From NCBI GenBank assembly GCA_017620475.1, contig JAFZQI010000044.1, positions 85,259-149,258 of the forward strand: DNA of 64,000 nucleotides, given 5' to 3'. Source of the stretch: Clostridiales bacterium. GTDB taxonomy: Bacteria; Bacillota; Clostridia; Saccharofermentanales; Saccharofermentanaceae. Below are positions 34,192 through 41,794 of this stretch, in pieces. The notes under the pieces are model-generated. The model was not told the DNA's origin and ran no database searches. It worked only from the letters and a program-made list of their open reading frames with translations. The translations under genes were made by a program, and so were the position numbers. The first letter of the stretch is position 1. Every line of letters starts with the position of its first letter.

Positions 34192-37100
34192 TCACTTTTC
34201 CGCTTCGGCCGGCGGATCGGCCTGTTCAGGCGCTTCAGGCTTCGGCGGATCGGCCTGTTCAGGCGCTTCAGGCTTCGGCGGATCATCATTTCCATCCGGC
34301 TTTACTTCAGAAGCTTTCTCTTGCGCCGGTGCTTCTTTCTCTTCTTTGCGGATATTGCTGATGTCTTCGAAAGTTCCGCCGCCATGATCGTCTTCCGCAC
34401 GGAATTCACCTCTCTCCACCAGCCGCAGGAAAGCATCGACCACATCCGCAGTCAGCTGCGTTCCGGAAACCTCCTTGATGATCGAGATCGCCTTGTCAAA
34501 GTTCATACGTTTCCGGTACGGACGATCGGAATACATTGCGTCAAAGGTATCGGCCACTGCAATGATCTGCGCCACGCGAGGGATCTCATCCCCCTTAAGG
34601 CCCTTCGGATATCCCGCTCCGTCCGGCCGCTCGTGGTGGTCTCTTGCGCCGACCGCCAGTTCAGGCATGATGCTGATATTCTTAAGAACATTAAATCCTT
34701 TTCCGGAGTGGGATTTGATCTCCTTGAATTCTTCGTCCGTAAGTCTTCCCGGCTTATTAAGTGTCTCGGTCGAGATACCGACTTTACCGATATCGTGGAG
34801 AAGTGCGATATTGTAATACTTATCCACGGTCTCTTCGTCATATCCGAGTTCCCTCGTCAGCATCGCCGTATACTCCGCAACCCTTGTGGAATGACCGTTC
34901 GTATAGCGATCCTTCATATCGATGACCTTCGCAAACGCCTCAACGATCTCACGAACCAATGTCCTTTGTTCCTGCTCTTTGGCCTTCAGTTTTTTCATTT
35001 CCTGCTTCGTAACAAAGTAAGCCACAAGAAGGATAATGGCGATCAGCCCAATAATGCTAAAGGCACGGAACCACGGCTGTTCTCCGATCGACATCTTCTT
35101 TTCGATCTGTACCGCGATTTCTTTCTGGACCTGACCGCGGGAGTCCAAAAGCTTAAGGCGGAAGACGTATTGTCCTCCGGAAAGATTGGTATAGTCCAAA
35201 GGCTTAAGTTCACTTCTCCGAATGACCGTATCCTTGCGGTCAAATCCTTCCAGCCGGTACTCCAGCTCGGGATTAACGAGAGAATAATTGAAACAATATG
35301 CGTAAACCGTTGCTTTTCGCGTAGTAGAAGGTAATGTAAAAGAACCGTCTTCGTTCGGATAGATCCTCTTTCCATCCGCATCGACATACGGCACGATGAT
35401 CTGAACGTCGTTCTCCACTTCATCGGGTTCATCGATATTCGTCAGCACCACACCCGTTGATCCGCTGATGTAAAGATCGCCGTTGTCCGACAATTCGCTG
35501 TAGGAGTTGGACGTCGCATAACAGGCAAGTCCGTTATCCCGGCCATAGAAGAACGGAAGGATCTCTTCGTTGGCAATCATTTCCGATGTCGCCACCTTGT
35601 AGATGCCGTTACTGCTCAAGATCCACATCTCGTCATTCTGGTTCTGATAGATATCGAAATTGTTGGAATAGGGGAAATTCCTGATCGTGACCACATTATA
35701 GTCCGAAGTCATAAAGGCGATAGAATTGCTGGTTACGATCCAGTAAAGATCACGGAACCGGTCCTTCTTGATACGCATTACGATATCGGACGAAAGTCCG
35801 TTGTCCGTATTGATCGATCGGACTTTTCCATCCGAGATCACGAAAATGCCGCCGCCGTCCGTGCCCACAAGAAGATCCTTGTTCTCCGCCTCGACCACAG
35901 TCAATATCTCTTCATTGCTGATTCCATCCGCTTCGCCATACACCCTGGTTACGCGGTCTCCCGAAATGATGGCCACACCACCGGTACATACTGCCGCCAT
36001 CGATCCATCCGCACATTCGTAGGCTGTACGCACACGATCGGAAGGAAGTCCGTCCTTCTTCGAGAAAAAGACTGCGCCTTTTCCGTCATAGCGGATCAGC
36101 GGGTAGTCGCTGAAGGACGAAAACCACAGATTCCCGTTACTGTCGTGAATGATGGAACGGATCTTAAACCCGGACAACAGCTTGATCAGATCGTCTTTAG
36201 GCTCCTCTTCGCCGGACGCCGAGACCAGTTTCTCAAGAGGAATCGAGTCCAGTATCATATGGTTTTCCAAAACAAGAAGTCCGGATGTTTTCGTGCCGAT
36301 AAAGAGCCTTCCATCAGAAAGGCAGGTCGAGTACACGACATCGTCGGAGAGGCCGTACTGGTCATAAAGGTCGCTGAAACGGTTGGGAACGATCTTCATG
36401 ACGCCCTGCTGGGACGACACGAACCAAAGATTATTCTGGTAATCCGCCATCAGTCCTTCAATGGAAGTGGTCATCGGAAGATTCTTCAGAATAATGAGTT
36501 CGCCGTTCACGATCCGGCCGATACCGTTATCCGTACATACCCAGATATTATCCTCGATGACCGTGATCGAATTGATGTATGAAAGCGGAGATACATTCGC
36601 AATCTCCGATAATCCGTTTCTCAAAGCGCCGTAATAGATCTCGGATCCCTCGGTTCCGCAATAGATATACCCTATTTTTCCCGCATCCGGAAGGATGGTA
36701 TGTATGTCCTTTACGCCCAGATCCTCGCTGTTGTAGAAGGATGTCAGCTGCCCTTTCTGCATGGTAAACACATCGCCATCGATCGTCAGACCGTAAACGA
36801 TGTTGTTAAGACCGAGTGTGATGGAGCGGACATATTTGCGGATCTTATCCGATGACGGAATCGTGATATTCATCTGTTCATCCACCAGTGCCACGCCCTC
36901 TGTCGTCGCCAGATAGATCAGGCCATCTTCGTCTTCTACAATATCACGCACAGACAGGGATTTCAGCCCTTCCTGTTTTGTAAAGCGCGTCCACTCATCC
37001 CGGTCCAGCATGCCGGCGCCGCTGTCATTCGTTCCGACCCAGAGGCGGTCTTTGGAATCGACGTAAAGGCTGACCACGCTGGTGATGCCTGTCTCGGCAG

Positions 37101-37407
37101 ATTTGATCCTTTCGAAGGAATTGCCATCGTAGCGGATCAGGCCGCTATAACTTCCGATCCACAGAAATCCATCCGATGTCTGCGCGATCGCATTTGCTTC
37201 CGACGTCGGAAGTCCGTTGGCATTGTTATAAAGTACGGTGGAATATCCTTTGGAGGCATCCAGCAGAAGCTCGGCCTCGTTCTCCGCCTCATCACCATCA
37301 CGCTCCGCTGCCCTTTTTACGGGCGCGCTTCCCAAGAAGCCTGCTAACGCGATAAAGCCAGCCAGGCCCAGACTCAGGATCTTAATTGTCGCATGATTCT
37401 TTATCAT
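34192..37407 (-). CDS. Sensor beta-propeller / HD-GYP phosphodiesterase
   Basis: A 1071-aa one-chain sensor. Signal helix at the N-terminus, then a two-component-style propeller of Reg_prop repeats outside the cell (GLPTSEANAIAQTSDGFLWIGSYSG in part: TSDGFLWIGSYSGLIRYDG), a Y_Y_Y domain, one helix near 778-800, and a cytosolic HD-GYP domain with HDIGK near 869 and HHERPDGAGYPKGL near 921. The HD-GYP motifs are complete, so it should hydrolyse cyclic di-GMP. The C-terminus has two 11-residue repeats (PPKPEAPEQAD) from a 33-bp DNA repeat. Start has no SD; see the -10 box at 37414. Confidence 0.88.
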   Translation of the reverse strand: MIKNHATIKILSLGLAGFIALAGFLGSAPVKRAAERDGDEAENEAELLLDASKGYSTVLYNNANGLPTSEANAIAQTSDGFLWIGSYSGLIRYDGNSFERIKSAETGITSVVSLYVDSKDRLWVGTNDSGAGMLDRDEWTRFTKQEGLKSLSVRDIVEDEDGLIYLATTEGVALVDEQMNITIPSSDKIRKYVRSITLGLNNIVYGLTIDGDVFTMQKGQLTSFYNSEDLGVKDIHTILPDAGKIGYIYCGTEGSEIYYGALRNGLSEIANVSPLSYINSITVIEDNIWVCTDNGIGRIVNGELIILKNLPMTTSIEGLMADYQNNLWFVSSQQGVMKIVPNRFSDLYDQYGLSDDVVYSTCLSDGRLFIGTKTSGLLVLENHMILDSIPLEKLVSASGEEEPKDDLIKLLSGFKIRSIIHDSNGNLWFSSFSDYPLIRYDGKGAVFFSKKDGLPSDRVRTAYECADGSMAAVCTGGVAIISGDRVTRVYGEADGISNEEILTVVEAENKDLLVGTDGGGIFVISDGKVRSINTDNGLSSDIVMRIKKDRFRDLYWIVTSNSIAFMTSDYNVVTIRNFPYSNNFDIYQNQNDEMWILSSNGIYKVATSEMIANEEILPFFYGRDNGLACYATSNSYSELSDNGDLYISGSTGVVLTNIDEPDEVENDVQIIVPYVDADGKRIYPNEDGSFTLPSTTRKATVYAYCFNYSLVNPELEYRLEGFDRKDTVIRRSELKPLDYTNLSGGQYVFRLKLLDSRGQVQKEIAVQIEKKMSIGEQPWFRAFSIIGLIAIILLVAYFVTKQEMKKLKAKEQEQRTLVREIVEAFAKVIDMKDRYTNGHSTRVAEYTAMLTRELGYDEETVDKYYNIALLHDIGKVGISTETLNKPGRLTDEEFKEIKSHSGKGFNVLKNISIMPELAVGARDHHERPDGAGYPKGLKGDEIPRVAQIIAVADTFDAMYSDRPYRKRMNFDKAISIIKEVSGTQLTADVVDAFLRLVERGEFRAEDDHGGGTFEDISNIRKEEKEAPAQEKASEVKPDGNDDPPKPEAPEQADPPKPEAPEQADPPAEAEK
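34211..34276 (-). repeat. Two tandem 33-bp repeats in the HD-GYP gene
   Basis: Two identical 33-bp copies (34211-34243, 34244-34276) plus the start of a third encode PPKPEAPEQAD twice near the C-terminus. Copy number could vary between strains. Confidence 0.85.
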
Positions 37408-37413
37408 AAAAAT

Positions 37414-37422
37414 ACTTTAGCA
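37414..37422 (-). promoter_or_regulatory. Extended -10 box abutting a start codon
   Basis: TGCTAAAGT on the minus strand; its -10 hexamer ends 6 bp before the ATG of the sensor/HD-GYP gene, with no SD between. If active, transcription would begin at about the A of ATG. Confidence 0.4.
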
Positions 37423-37568
37423 CATCTGCCGTCAGCGTGCAAAGCAGATTACCCATTGTTCATGGAAAGTTAGCATTCATGATCAAAAATGAATGATTCG
37501 TAAACTCGCTGCGCAAAATCAGGCGCGCTGACTGCCGTTCAGACGCTTCCCGGCGCAGATCACCCATA

Positions 37569-38651
37569 TCAGGCGTTCTTTGCCTGGTCGTACCGCGCAC
37601 CGACCTTCTCCCAGTAAGCGCTCATCTTCTGATCGCCGCGGTGGTCGGAAAGCCCGTACTTTTCCACAAGGATCCTGCCCAAATACGAAGAACACTTCTC
37701 TGCCCCCGTCACGTTCATGTGAAGTCCGGCATCATATGTGTCGAGAGAGTAGTCGATCCCGACTTCGGACTCCGCGATCTCCAGCATATTGATGTAGAGG
37801 ATATCATGTTCCGCCGCATAGGCCTGCATATTTGCATCCCATTCATCGTACCAGTGCGGATAAAGGGACGGCGACTTAATCAGCACCAGATGGATCCCCT
37901 TTTCCCTGCATAGTTCCGTCATCTTATCGAGATACTCCATCGCCTTATCGCCGAAATTCGGATCGGCCAGAGGACGCGCCGGCGGCATCTCCCCTGCCGG
38001 CATAATTTCCGTCCGCAGATAGTATCCGTTGAACGAGACCGTATCCTTTTTGAACCAGTACTTGAAGTCCTCGGAAGTCAGCTCATTCCAGCGGCTGTGG
38101 TATCGGAGGATCGGGAAGATATAATCGATCATGTTCTCGTCTTCGCACATTGAGGCTTTGATCGCGTTCCATTTCGTCGAACTCCAGCGCATGCCGTCGA
38201 GCGCCATGCGGTTATACGCCTCATTTTGCGGTTCATTGTACATCAGGGCCAGCACATTAAAGACCACCACATCAGGGGTCTCGTAGCGAAGTGCATCTTC
38301 AAGAAGGTAGTAGGATTGCCACGGAAGCTGCTGCGCCCCACCGCGGATAAAGCTGTTGATGCCGTATTCGCGCCACAGCTGAACTGTCGAGAAATTCTCG
38401 TACACTTCGCAGTCCCCTACAAAAAGCACATCGTGATCGCCGTATGCCTTGTAATACTCTGCGGTCAGCGCCCCTTCCGTAACCTCGCCCATGTACTTCG
38501 GACGCAGAAGCAGGTCAACAAGATAGATCGCCCCGAAGGTCAGAAGGAGCAGCACAAGGACGATCACGGCCGTGCGGGCTGTCTTACCACGCTTCGACAG
38601 CGCTCCGGCCGGAAGTTCCACATCCATGTCTTTTCGGGTATTCTCTGCCAT
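37569..38651 (-). CDS. Membrane-anchored SGNH-like protein (DltD-like partner)
   Basis: A 360-aa protein: cytosolic basic N-terminus, one helix (AVIVLVLLLLTFGAIYLVDLLL), then an extracytoplasmic SGNH-like domain. The nucleophile block reads DVLFVGDCEVYENF, with Cys where SGNH enzymes have Ser; the closing block DAGLHMNVTGAEK holds the His. From memory this belongs to a clostridial family found near MBOAT acyltransferases and possibly acting like DltD. A dlt-like set lies 7 kb away. AAAGGA precedes the ATG; TGTTACAAT (38684-38692) is a likely promoter. Confidence 0.68.
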   Translation of the reverse strand: MAENTRKDMDVELPAGALSKRGKTARTAVIVLVLLLLTFGAIYLVDLLLRPKYMGEVTEGALTAEYYKAYGDHDVLFVGDCEVYENFSTVQLWREYGINSFIRGGAQQLPWQSYYLLEDALRYETPDVVVFNVLALMYNEPQNEAYNRMALDGMRWSSTKWNAIKASMCEDENMIDYIFPILRYHSRWNELTSEDFKYWFKKDTVSFNGYYLRTEIMPAGEMPPARPLADPNFGDKAMEYLDKMTELCREKGIHLVLIKSPSLYPHWYDEWDANMQAYAAEHDILYINMLEIAESEVGIDYSLDTYDAGLHMNVTGAEKCSSYLGRILVEKYGLSDHRGDQKMSAYWEKVGARYDQAKNA

Positions 38652-38683
38652 GCTTGCGTCCTTTCGTCAATTCAAACATCTGC

Positions 38684-38692
38684 ATTGTAACA
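38684..38692 (-). promoter_or_regulatory. Extended -10 promoter
   Basis: TGTTACAAT on the minus strand, 33 bp before the SGNH-like gene start. Confidence 0.5.
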
Positions 38693-38816
38693 CATTGATA
38701 TATGGCGGGAAACGAAAAAGTTGTATCATTAGATTAAATACAGCAAGCATGCCGGAAGCAATAACGCGGCAGAACGGTCCGATCCCGCGCGGGCACGCCC
38801 TAGGGACCCGAACCGT

Positions 38817-39398
38817 ATGATTGGAAGTCAGAGTATGGGAGAAGATATCAGAAAGAATGCCTCCACGATATTTTTCAAAATCCTCGTCACGGCAGATGTT
38901 CTATCACTTCTGCTCTGCCTGACCTTCGCGCTGTTTTTTCACCCGCCGTATGGCACATATCTCACCGAATCGTATCTGAGCACACTTCGGTCGTACGAGA
39001 TCTGTTCCGCCGCTTTCTATAGTTTCGGTATGTTTTTCCTGCTTCTGTCCGCAGCTTGTATATGCACGCTACTATTCGGAAGGAACATCTTCACATACGT
39101 TCTCGTCGTAGCCGCAGTTGTCGTCTCATTGCTCTTCATCAGACCGGCCGTCCCTTACATCCTCCACAAACCGGAAGTCGTAAAGACCGTCTGTGTAAGC
39201 AAAGATGTGTATTACAAAGGGAACGAGGACATCGAAGTCCAGGAATATTGGCTGTTTTTCAAAAACGGAGCGTCGTCGAAAGTTTCCAAAAGCCTGTTCT
39301 CGAATGCGGTCGGGAAGAGTTTTTACGTGATCATGTGCGGAGATGAGGCCGTGAGAGTGTTCGATTCCGAGCAATACAGTTTATCGCCGGATCCGTAG
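38817..39398 (+). CDS. Three-helix membrane protein, unknown function
   Basis: About 187-193 aa. Three hydrophobic segments (about residues 18-42, 62-90 and 95-113) and a C-terminal beta-rich domain of about 80 residues (VVKTVCVSKDVYYKGNEDIE). Family not recognised. The ATG at 38835 (GGAAG 8 bp upstream) is as likely as the one at 38817. Followed closely by plsC, which has its own probable promoter. Confidence 0.62.
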   Translation: MIGSQSMGEDIRKNASTIFFKILVTADVLSLLLCLTFALFFHPPYGTYLTESYLSTLRSYEICSAAFYSFGMFFLLLSAACICTLLFGRNIFTYVLVVAAVVVSLLFIRPAVPYILHKPEVVKTVCVSKDVYYKGNEDIEVQEYWLFFKNGASSKVSKSLFSNAVGKSFYVIMCGDEAVRVFDSEQYSLSPDP

Positions 39399-39436
39399 AC
39401 AGATCACTGGATCCGGATGAAAAATACAGAGGCTTG

Positions 39437-39445
39437 TGCTAGAAT
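39437..39445 (+). promoter_or_regulatory. Extended -10 promoter for plsC
   Basis: TGCTAGAAT, 91 bp before the plsC ATG. A copy of the dispersed motif (TTTGGCAAAAACACTTTTT, 39502-39520) lies in the leader just before the SD. Confidence 0.45.
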
Positions 39446-39535
39446 ACTGTCTCGAAAGAAGCACCGGTCCTTCTGCCGCCTCAGAAGTCCTGTGCCATAT
39501 CTTTGGCAAAAACACTTTTTACTTCGGAGGAATCC

Positions 39536-40288
39536 ATGGAAATACTTCGCTACATACTCTACGTCATTCTCGCCATCATCGGCATCAAGATCGCCGGCAT
39601 CATCATCTATTTCCTGTTTACATTTGCCGCTTCGATGTTCATCAACAACAAGAAGGAATATGACAAAGAATCGAAGTTCTACCGGTTCCTCCTTCAATCC
39701 ACAACGGGCATCGGCATGCACATCATGCGCATCAAGTACGACCTTCAGGGCTTTGAGAAGATCCCCGACGGCCGTCAGATGCTCTTTGTCTGTAATCACA
39801 GAAGCAACTACGATCCCCTCATTTCCTGGCGTGTGCTTAGAAAATGGCACCCGACCTTCATCTCAAAGGCATCCAACTTCAAAGTTCCTTTCTACGGCCG
39901 CATGATCCGCCGCTGCTGCTTCATGACGATCGACCGTGAGAACCCGAGAAATGCCATGATGACCATCGACCGCGCAAGTAAGCTCCTCAAGGCTGACGAG
40001 GTCTCCATCTTCGTCTATCCGGAAGGCACGAGAAGCAAGCAGTGCAAGCTTCTCCCGTTCCACAACGGTGTATTCAAGATCGCCCAGAAAGCCGATGTTC
40101 CGGTCGTCATCCTTACGATCCAGGGCACCGAGAAGATCAGTAAGAACTACCCCTGGCACAGCACCAAAGTTCGCGTGAAGTGTGTGGATGTATTCTCTGC
40201 AGAGCATATCAAGGGCGTCAAGACTTCGGACGTTTCCGACGAGGCAAGAGCCATCATCGCCAAGGACCTCGAGGAGAATCCGCTCTGA
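39536..40288 (+). CDS. plsC: 1-acyl-sn-glycerol-3-phosphate acyltransferase
   Basis: A 250-aa membrane-bound acyltransferase that makes phosphatidic acid from lysophosphatidic acid. One N-terminal helix (EILRYILYVILAIIGIKIAG), catalytic HX4D in CNHRSNYD (about residues 81-88) and the substrate-binding FVYPEGTRS (about 150-158). CGGAGG lies 5 bp before the ATG. Standard length. Likely monocistronic in the phospholipid pathway; an acyltransferase for another lysolipid is possible. Confidence 0.92.
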   Translation: MEILRYILYVILAIIGIKIAGIIIYFLFTFAASMFINNKKEYDKESKFYRFLLQSTTGIGMHIMRIKYDLQGFEKIPDGRQMLFVCNHRSNYDPLISWRVLRKWHPTFISKASNFKVPFYGRMIRRCCFMTIDRENPRNAMMTIDRASKLLKADEVSIFVYPEGTRSKQCKLLPFHNGVFKIAQKADVPVVILTIQGTEKISKNYPWHSTKVRVKCVDVFSAEHIKGVKTSDVSDEARAIIAKDLEENPL

Positions 40289-40378
40289 GGTTACCGCCGG
40301 GATCTCTCCGCTAGGGTCCTTTGCGAAAAACCGCTTGCTATTGCGCCACATTGCCTGTGTTATCCACGTTCCTTCATG

Positions 40379-40387
40379 TGCTACAAT
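40379..40387 (+). promoter_or_regulatory. Extended -10 promoter
   Basis: TGCTACAAT, 36 bp before the zinc-ribbon gene start; GGAGGG serves as SD. Confidence 0.55.
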
Positions 40388-40422
40388 AACGTCGTAGTGA
40401 TTCATCGAGGGAGGGTGTATCT

Positions 40423-41739
40423 ATGGGTTTCTTTCAGGATTTCAAAGATAATTGGAACAGCATCAAAGAGAAGAACAGTGGCAATCTGAAGGCTTCGGAG
40501 GGGATCCGTGATACCTTCATCAAGGATCTGGAGCGTTTCTACGAGGACGGTACGGAACCGAGCCAGGCCTCCCAGGACATGCGGTACTTCCTGCACCAGC
40601 ACGAGAAGCGCCTTGCCGAGAAAGGCGTGAAGATCCAGCGCCGCTACACTTTCCAGAAAAAGGGCATCAAGCACACGATGACCAGGAACCGGCCGCCGTA
40701 TACCGTTGACCGCTCCTTTGCCGAGTGCGATTCTTCCACGCAGTATACGAATGTTTCTACGCAAAAAAGACTGAAGCGGCACAAGAAGAGCGCAAGTATT
40801 TTCTATGCCAATATTCTCAACCGTACAGATATCCAGGACGCGGAATATATCTGCCCGAACTGCGGTCACAAGGCAACACTGGCGATCTTTAGCAACGGCT
40901 GCCCGATGTGCGGCACGAGATTCCAGATGAAGCAGCTTTTCCCCTGCGTCAGTAACTTCTGGCTCATGTCCCAGATGGCTCCCCGCTTCTCTATGGACGG
41001 TCTGATCCGCGTCATCACCACGCTGGCGGTCATTCTCGGGCTCTGCTCCGGCACATATGTCGCGATCCAATACTGGTCCGATGCCGGTGTCGCCGGTGCC
41101 CTCTTTTTCGGCATCGGGGCCGCACTTCTTACAGGCTTCGTCGGGTTCATCAGCATCTACATGTTATTCAGCATTGGCTTTTTATACTTCATGTTGGTGA
41201 AAATGTTCACTCAGGCCGTTTCCACCGCAGATGTCGCTTCGGCGTCTCTTACCAAAAACTCCCTGACGAAGGCGATGCAGCGTTTCGATCCGGAGTTCTC
41301 CTATGAACTATTCGAGGGCAAAGTGATGTCGCTGTTCCGCGCCATTGCTTTTTCCGAGGACCGGACCAATATGAGTATCTATCGCGGTGATCCGAACATC
41401 TACGGTTTCGATGACCTGATCGACATTGATTACCGGGGCGCCATGAAGTACCTGAACATGACCGTTCAGAACGGTAACGACCTCGTGCTTCTCGTACGTG
41501 TCTATCTTTTCACGACCTATCTGATCGACGGGAAGATCGTACAGAAGAAGGAAGATTTCAACATGACCCTGGTCAAGAAGCTCACTGCACAGGAAAACCT
41601 CGGCTTCTCGATCCACGCCGTAAACTGCAAGACCTGCGCCGCAAGTTTCGATGCGATGCACATTCTCCAGTGCCCGACCTGCGGTACGCCGTATCACATG
41701 GAAGAAGAAGACTGGGTGGTTGTCGGATTGAAGAGATGA
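40423..41739 (+). CDS. Zinc-ribbon membrane protein with TIM44-like domain
   Basis: A 438-aa protein. The basic N-terminal third carries a zinc ribbon CPNCG ... CPMCG (about residues 146-165). Two helices follow (about 195-220 and 225-260). The next region (YELFEGKVMSLFRAIAF ... YLNMTVQNGNDLVLLVRVYLF) resembles the TIM44/import-inner-membrane NTF2-like fold. A second ribbon CKTCA ... CPTCG closes the chain. Function unknown; membrane-attached on the cytosolic side. The domain reading is by eye. Confidence 0.72.
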   Translation: MGFFQDFKDNWNSIKEKNSGNLKASEGIRDTFIKDLERFYEDGTEPSQASQDMRYFLHQHEKRLAEKGVKIQRRYTFQKKGIKHTMTRNRPPYTVDRSFAECDSSTQYTNVSTQKRLKRHKKSASIFYANILNRTDIQDAEYICPNCGHKATLAIFSNGCPMCGTRFQMKQLFPCVSNFWLMSQMAPRFSMDGLIRVITTLAVILGLCSGTYVAIQYWSDAGVAGALFFGIGAALLTGFVGFISIYMLFSIGFLYFMLVKMFTQAVSTADVASASLTKNSLTKAMQRFDPEFSYELFEGKVMSLFRAIAFSEDRTNMSIYRGDPNIYGFDDLIDIDYRGAMKYLNMTVQNGNDLVLLVRVYLFTTYLIDGKIVQKKEDFNMTLVKKLTAQENLGFSIHAVNCKTCAASFDAMHILQCPTCGTPYHMEEEDWVVVGLKR

Positions 41740-41794
41740 TCCGAGTCAGGAAGGTTTAGTGCTTATTTTCCGGACTATGCAGGTTTCCTCCTGT

